From Mycolicibacterium aichiense (GTDB lineage Bacteria > Actinomycetota > Actinomycetes > Mycobacteriales > Mycobacteriaceae): a stretch of 64,000 nt of DNA. The translations under genes were made by a program, and so were the position numbers. Below the pieces are notes generated by a model, which was given only the letters and a program-made list of their open reading frames with translations, was not told where the DNA came from and ran no database searches. Below, piece by piece: positions 62,980 to 64,000 of the stretch. Within the stretch, counting starts at the first letter, position 1. The number at the start of each line of letters is the position of its first letter. Where the stretch lies: NCBI RefSeq assembly GCF_010726245.1, contig NZ_AP022561.1, forward strand, positions 2,666,001-2,730,000. Direction: 5' to 3'.

Positions 62980-63816
62980 CTATCCGTCGATGGTCGTGAT
63001 CAGCGCGGCCACCGCCACGGCGATCGCCTCGCGTGCGGGCGCGAGATAGCGGCGCGGATCGTTGACGTTCGGGTCGGCGGCCAGATAGTCGCGCACCGCG
63101 GCCGTGAACCGGACGTTGAGCAGCGTGCCCACATTGATCTTGGTGATTCCCGCCTCGACGGCCCTGCGGAGTTCGCTGTCGGCGACGCCTGAAGATCCAT
63201 GCAGCACAAGGGGAACCGGCACTGCGGCTCGGATCCGTCTGATGAGCTCGAAATCCAGGGCCGCGCTGCGCTGCGCCATCGCATGGGAGCTTCCCACCGC
63301 GACGGCCAAGGCATCGACGCCGGTGGCCGCGACGAATTCGGCCGCTTCGCCGGGATCGGTGCGCACGCCCGGCGCGTGTGCACCGTCCTTTCCACCGACC
63401 TCGCCGAGCTCGGCTTCGAGGAAAAGGCTCTCTCGATGTGCCCACTGCGCAGCGGATTTCGTGGCGGCGACGTTCGCGGAATACTCCAGAGCCGATGCGT
63501 CGAACATCACCGACGAGGCACCCGTACCGGCGCAGGCATGCAGAAGGCGCTCGTCCTCGACGTGGTCGAGATGAACCGCAACGTCGACGGTGGCCGCGTC
63601 CGCGACGGCGGCGGCCGCGGCGGCGATCGGCGCAAGCCTGCCGTGGTGGAACTTGACGGCGTTCTCACTGAGTTGCAGGATCACCGGCCTGCCAACATGT
63701 TCGGCACCGGTGACGATGGCCTCGGCGTGTTCGAGCGTGATGACGTTGCAGGCGAGCACTCCGGTACCCGCGCGGTATGCGGTGGCGATGAGATCGGCGG
63801 TTCGAGCGAGCGGCAT
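62980..63816 (-). CDS. Class II tagatose/fructose-bisphosphate aldolase (KbaY/GatY-like)
   Basis: A 278-residue class II aldolase. It has VHLDHVED with catalytic acid and zinc ligand near 80, LEAELGEVGG, LHGSSGV and GITKINVGTLL, the phosphate- and zinc-binding motifs of GatY/KbaY/FbaA-type enzymes. It should cleave tagatose-1,6-bisphosphate to dihydroxyacetone phosphate and glyceraldehyde-3-phosphate with KbaZ. It is separated from the operon by the divergent DeoR gene, so it forms its own unit. Fructose-bisphosphate is an alternative substrate. Confidence 0.88.
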   Translation of the reverse strand: MPLARTADLIATAYRAGTGVLACNVITLEHAEAIVTGAEHVGRPVILQLSENAVKFHHGRLAPIAAAAAAVADAATVDVAVHLDHVEDERLLHACAGTGASSVMFDASALEYSANVAATKSAAQWAHRESLFLEAELGEVGGKDGAHAPGVRTDPGEAAEFVAATGVDALAVAVGSSHAMAQRSAALDFELIRRIRAAVPVPLVLHGSSGVADSELRRAVEAGITKINVGTLLNVRFTAAVRDYLAADPNVNDPRRYLAPAREAIAVAVAALITTIDG

Positions 63817-63870
63817 CTGCCTGTCCTATCAGCGTGCTGCCGTGGTGTCCAGCAGCGGCTGCCGAACCGG

Positions 63871-64000
63871 TCAGGTCGTGCGCGGGTGGATGAACACCCC
63901 TTCCGCACGCACCGTGACTCCGTCGGAGGTCGACAGGTGGCCGACCGAAAAGGTCTTCACACCCGCGATCCGGTCGACGTGAGCCTCCGCGCGCACAGGT
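63871..64000 (-). CDS. 3' end of a hotdog-fold thioesterase-like gene, cut by the window
   Basis: Minus-strand open frame running past the right edge and ending with TGA at 63871-63873. The visible C-terminus reads VRAEAHVDRIAGVKTFSVGHLS then TSDGVTVRAEGVFIHPRTT, the alternating-strand pattern of acyl-CoA thioesterase (PaaI/4HBT-like) C-termini. The active site lies outside the window, so the call is tentative. It points towards the aldolase gene. Confidence 0.6.
   Translation of the reverse strand, partial: PVRAEAHVDRIAGVKTFSVGHLSTSDGVTVRAEGVFIHPRTT

Noticed and set aside
63000..64000. Second sugar operon gene beyond the aldolase
   Set aside because: The frame at the right edge reads like a thioesterase, not a sugar enzyme, and is cut by the window.

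Overview
The window is high-GC actinobacterial DNA, almost certainly from a fast-growing Mycolicibacterium-type mycobacterium. The evidence is a complete yrbE-mce operon, RbpA, a Ppm1 encoded separately from its probable Lnt partner, a KmtR orthologue, MddA, and a pncA followed by an Rv2042c-like gene. Genes are tightly packed and many overlap by ATGA or TAATG. No tRNA, rRNA, IS element, prophage or CRISPR array is visible. Several single genes start 6-7 nt after a TANNNT box, the pattern of leaderless mycobacterial transcripts.

Layout. 1-1.7 kb: end of lnt, ppm1, rbpA, and a small Cys-rich protein. 1.9-5.6 kb: ssuCBAD sulfonate uptake and desulfonation. 5.5-7.5 kb: a quinone reductase, then kmtR and a cation exporter. 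7.5-13.7 kb: lipoproteins, a type B carboxylesterase, a kinase/AttH-like fusion, DUF2945 and SCO6745-type proteins. 13.7-16.5 kb: gluconate regulator, kinase and permease around a symmetrical control region. 16.5-18.7 kb: RDD, DoxX-repeat and DUF6328 membrane proteins. 18.7-24 kb: a TetR, two methyltransferases, an alpha/alpha-barrel protein, a GT4 glycosyltransferase and a metallo-beta-lactamase-fold protein. Two near-identical operator-like sites tie this region together. 24-28.3 kb: a 976-residue kinase/middle-domain/aminotransferase fusion, pncA and its partner. 28.3-33.1 kb: membrane proteins, MddA, an HD-GYP/LuxR regulator and DedA. 33.2-37.4 kb: a polyamine-type ABC operon (potADBC order). 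37.6-40.3 kb: acyl-CoA dehydrogenase, TetR and SDR.

40.6-50.6 kb is an eight-gene yrbE/mce operon plus a secreted protein. It is preceded by a perfect match to the KstR consensus and a 16-bp palindrome, and it converges on a 3-ketosteroid dehydrogenase-like gene (50.6-52.1 kb). This suggests sterol or steroid uptake and ring degradation. 52.2-63.8 kb is a nine-gene sugar operon: aldolase subunit KbaZ/GatZ-like, SIS isomerase/deaminase, BadF-type sugar kinase, DMT transporter, GH4 glycosidase and an ABC importer. A divergent DeoR regulator and a class II aldolase flank it. The set reads as uptake and breakdown of an alpha-galactoside or galactosamine-type sugar through tagatose 1,6-bisphosphate, but the window holds no deacetylase and no tagatose-6-phosphate kinase. 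The right edge cuts a thioesterase-like gene.

Parts most likely to be undescribed: the TetR-linked glycosyltransferase/methyltransferase/barrel cluster, the sugar operon with its GH4-DMT-BadF-SIS combination, and the two multidomain kinase fusions. All functions come from reading the sequence and remembered family motifs; no search was run.
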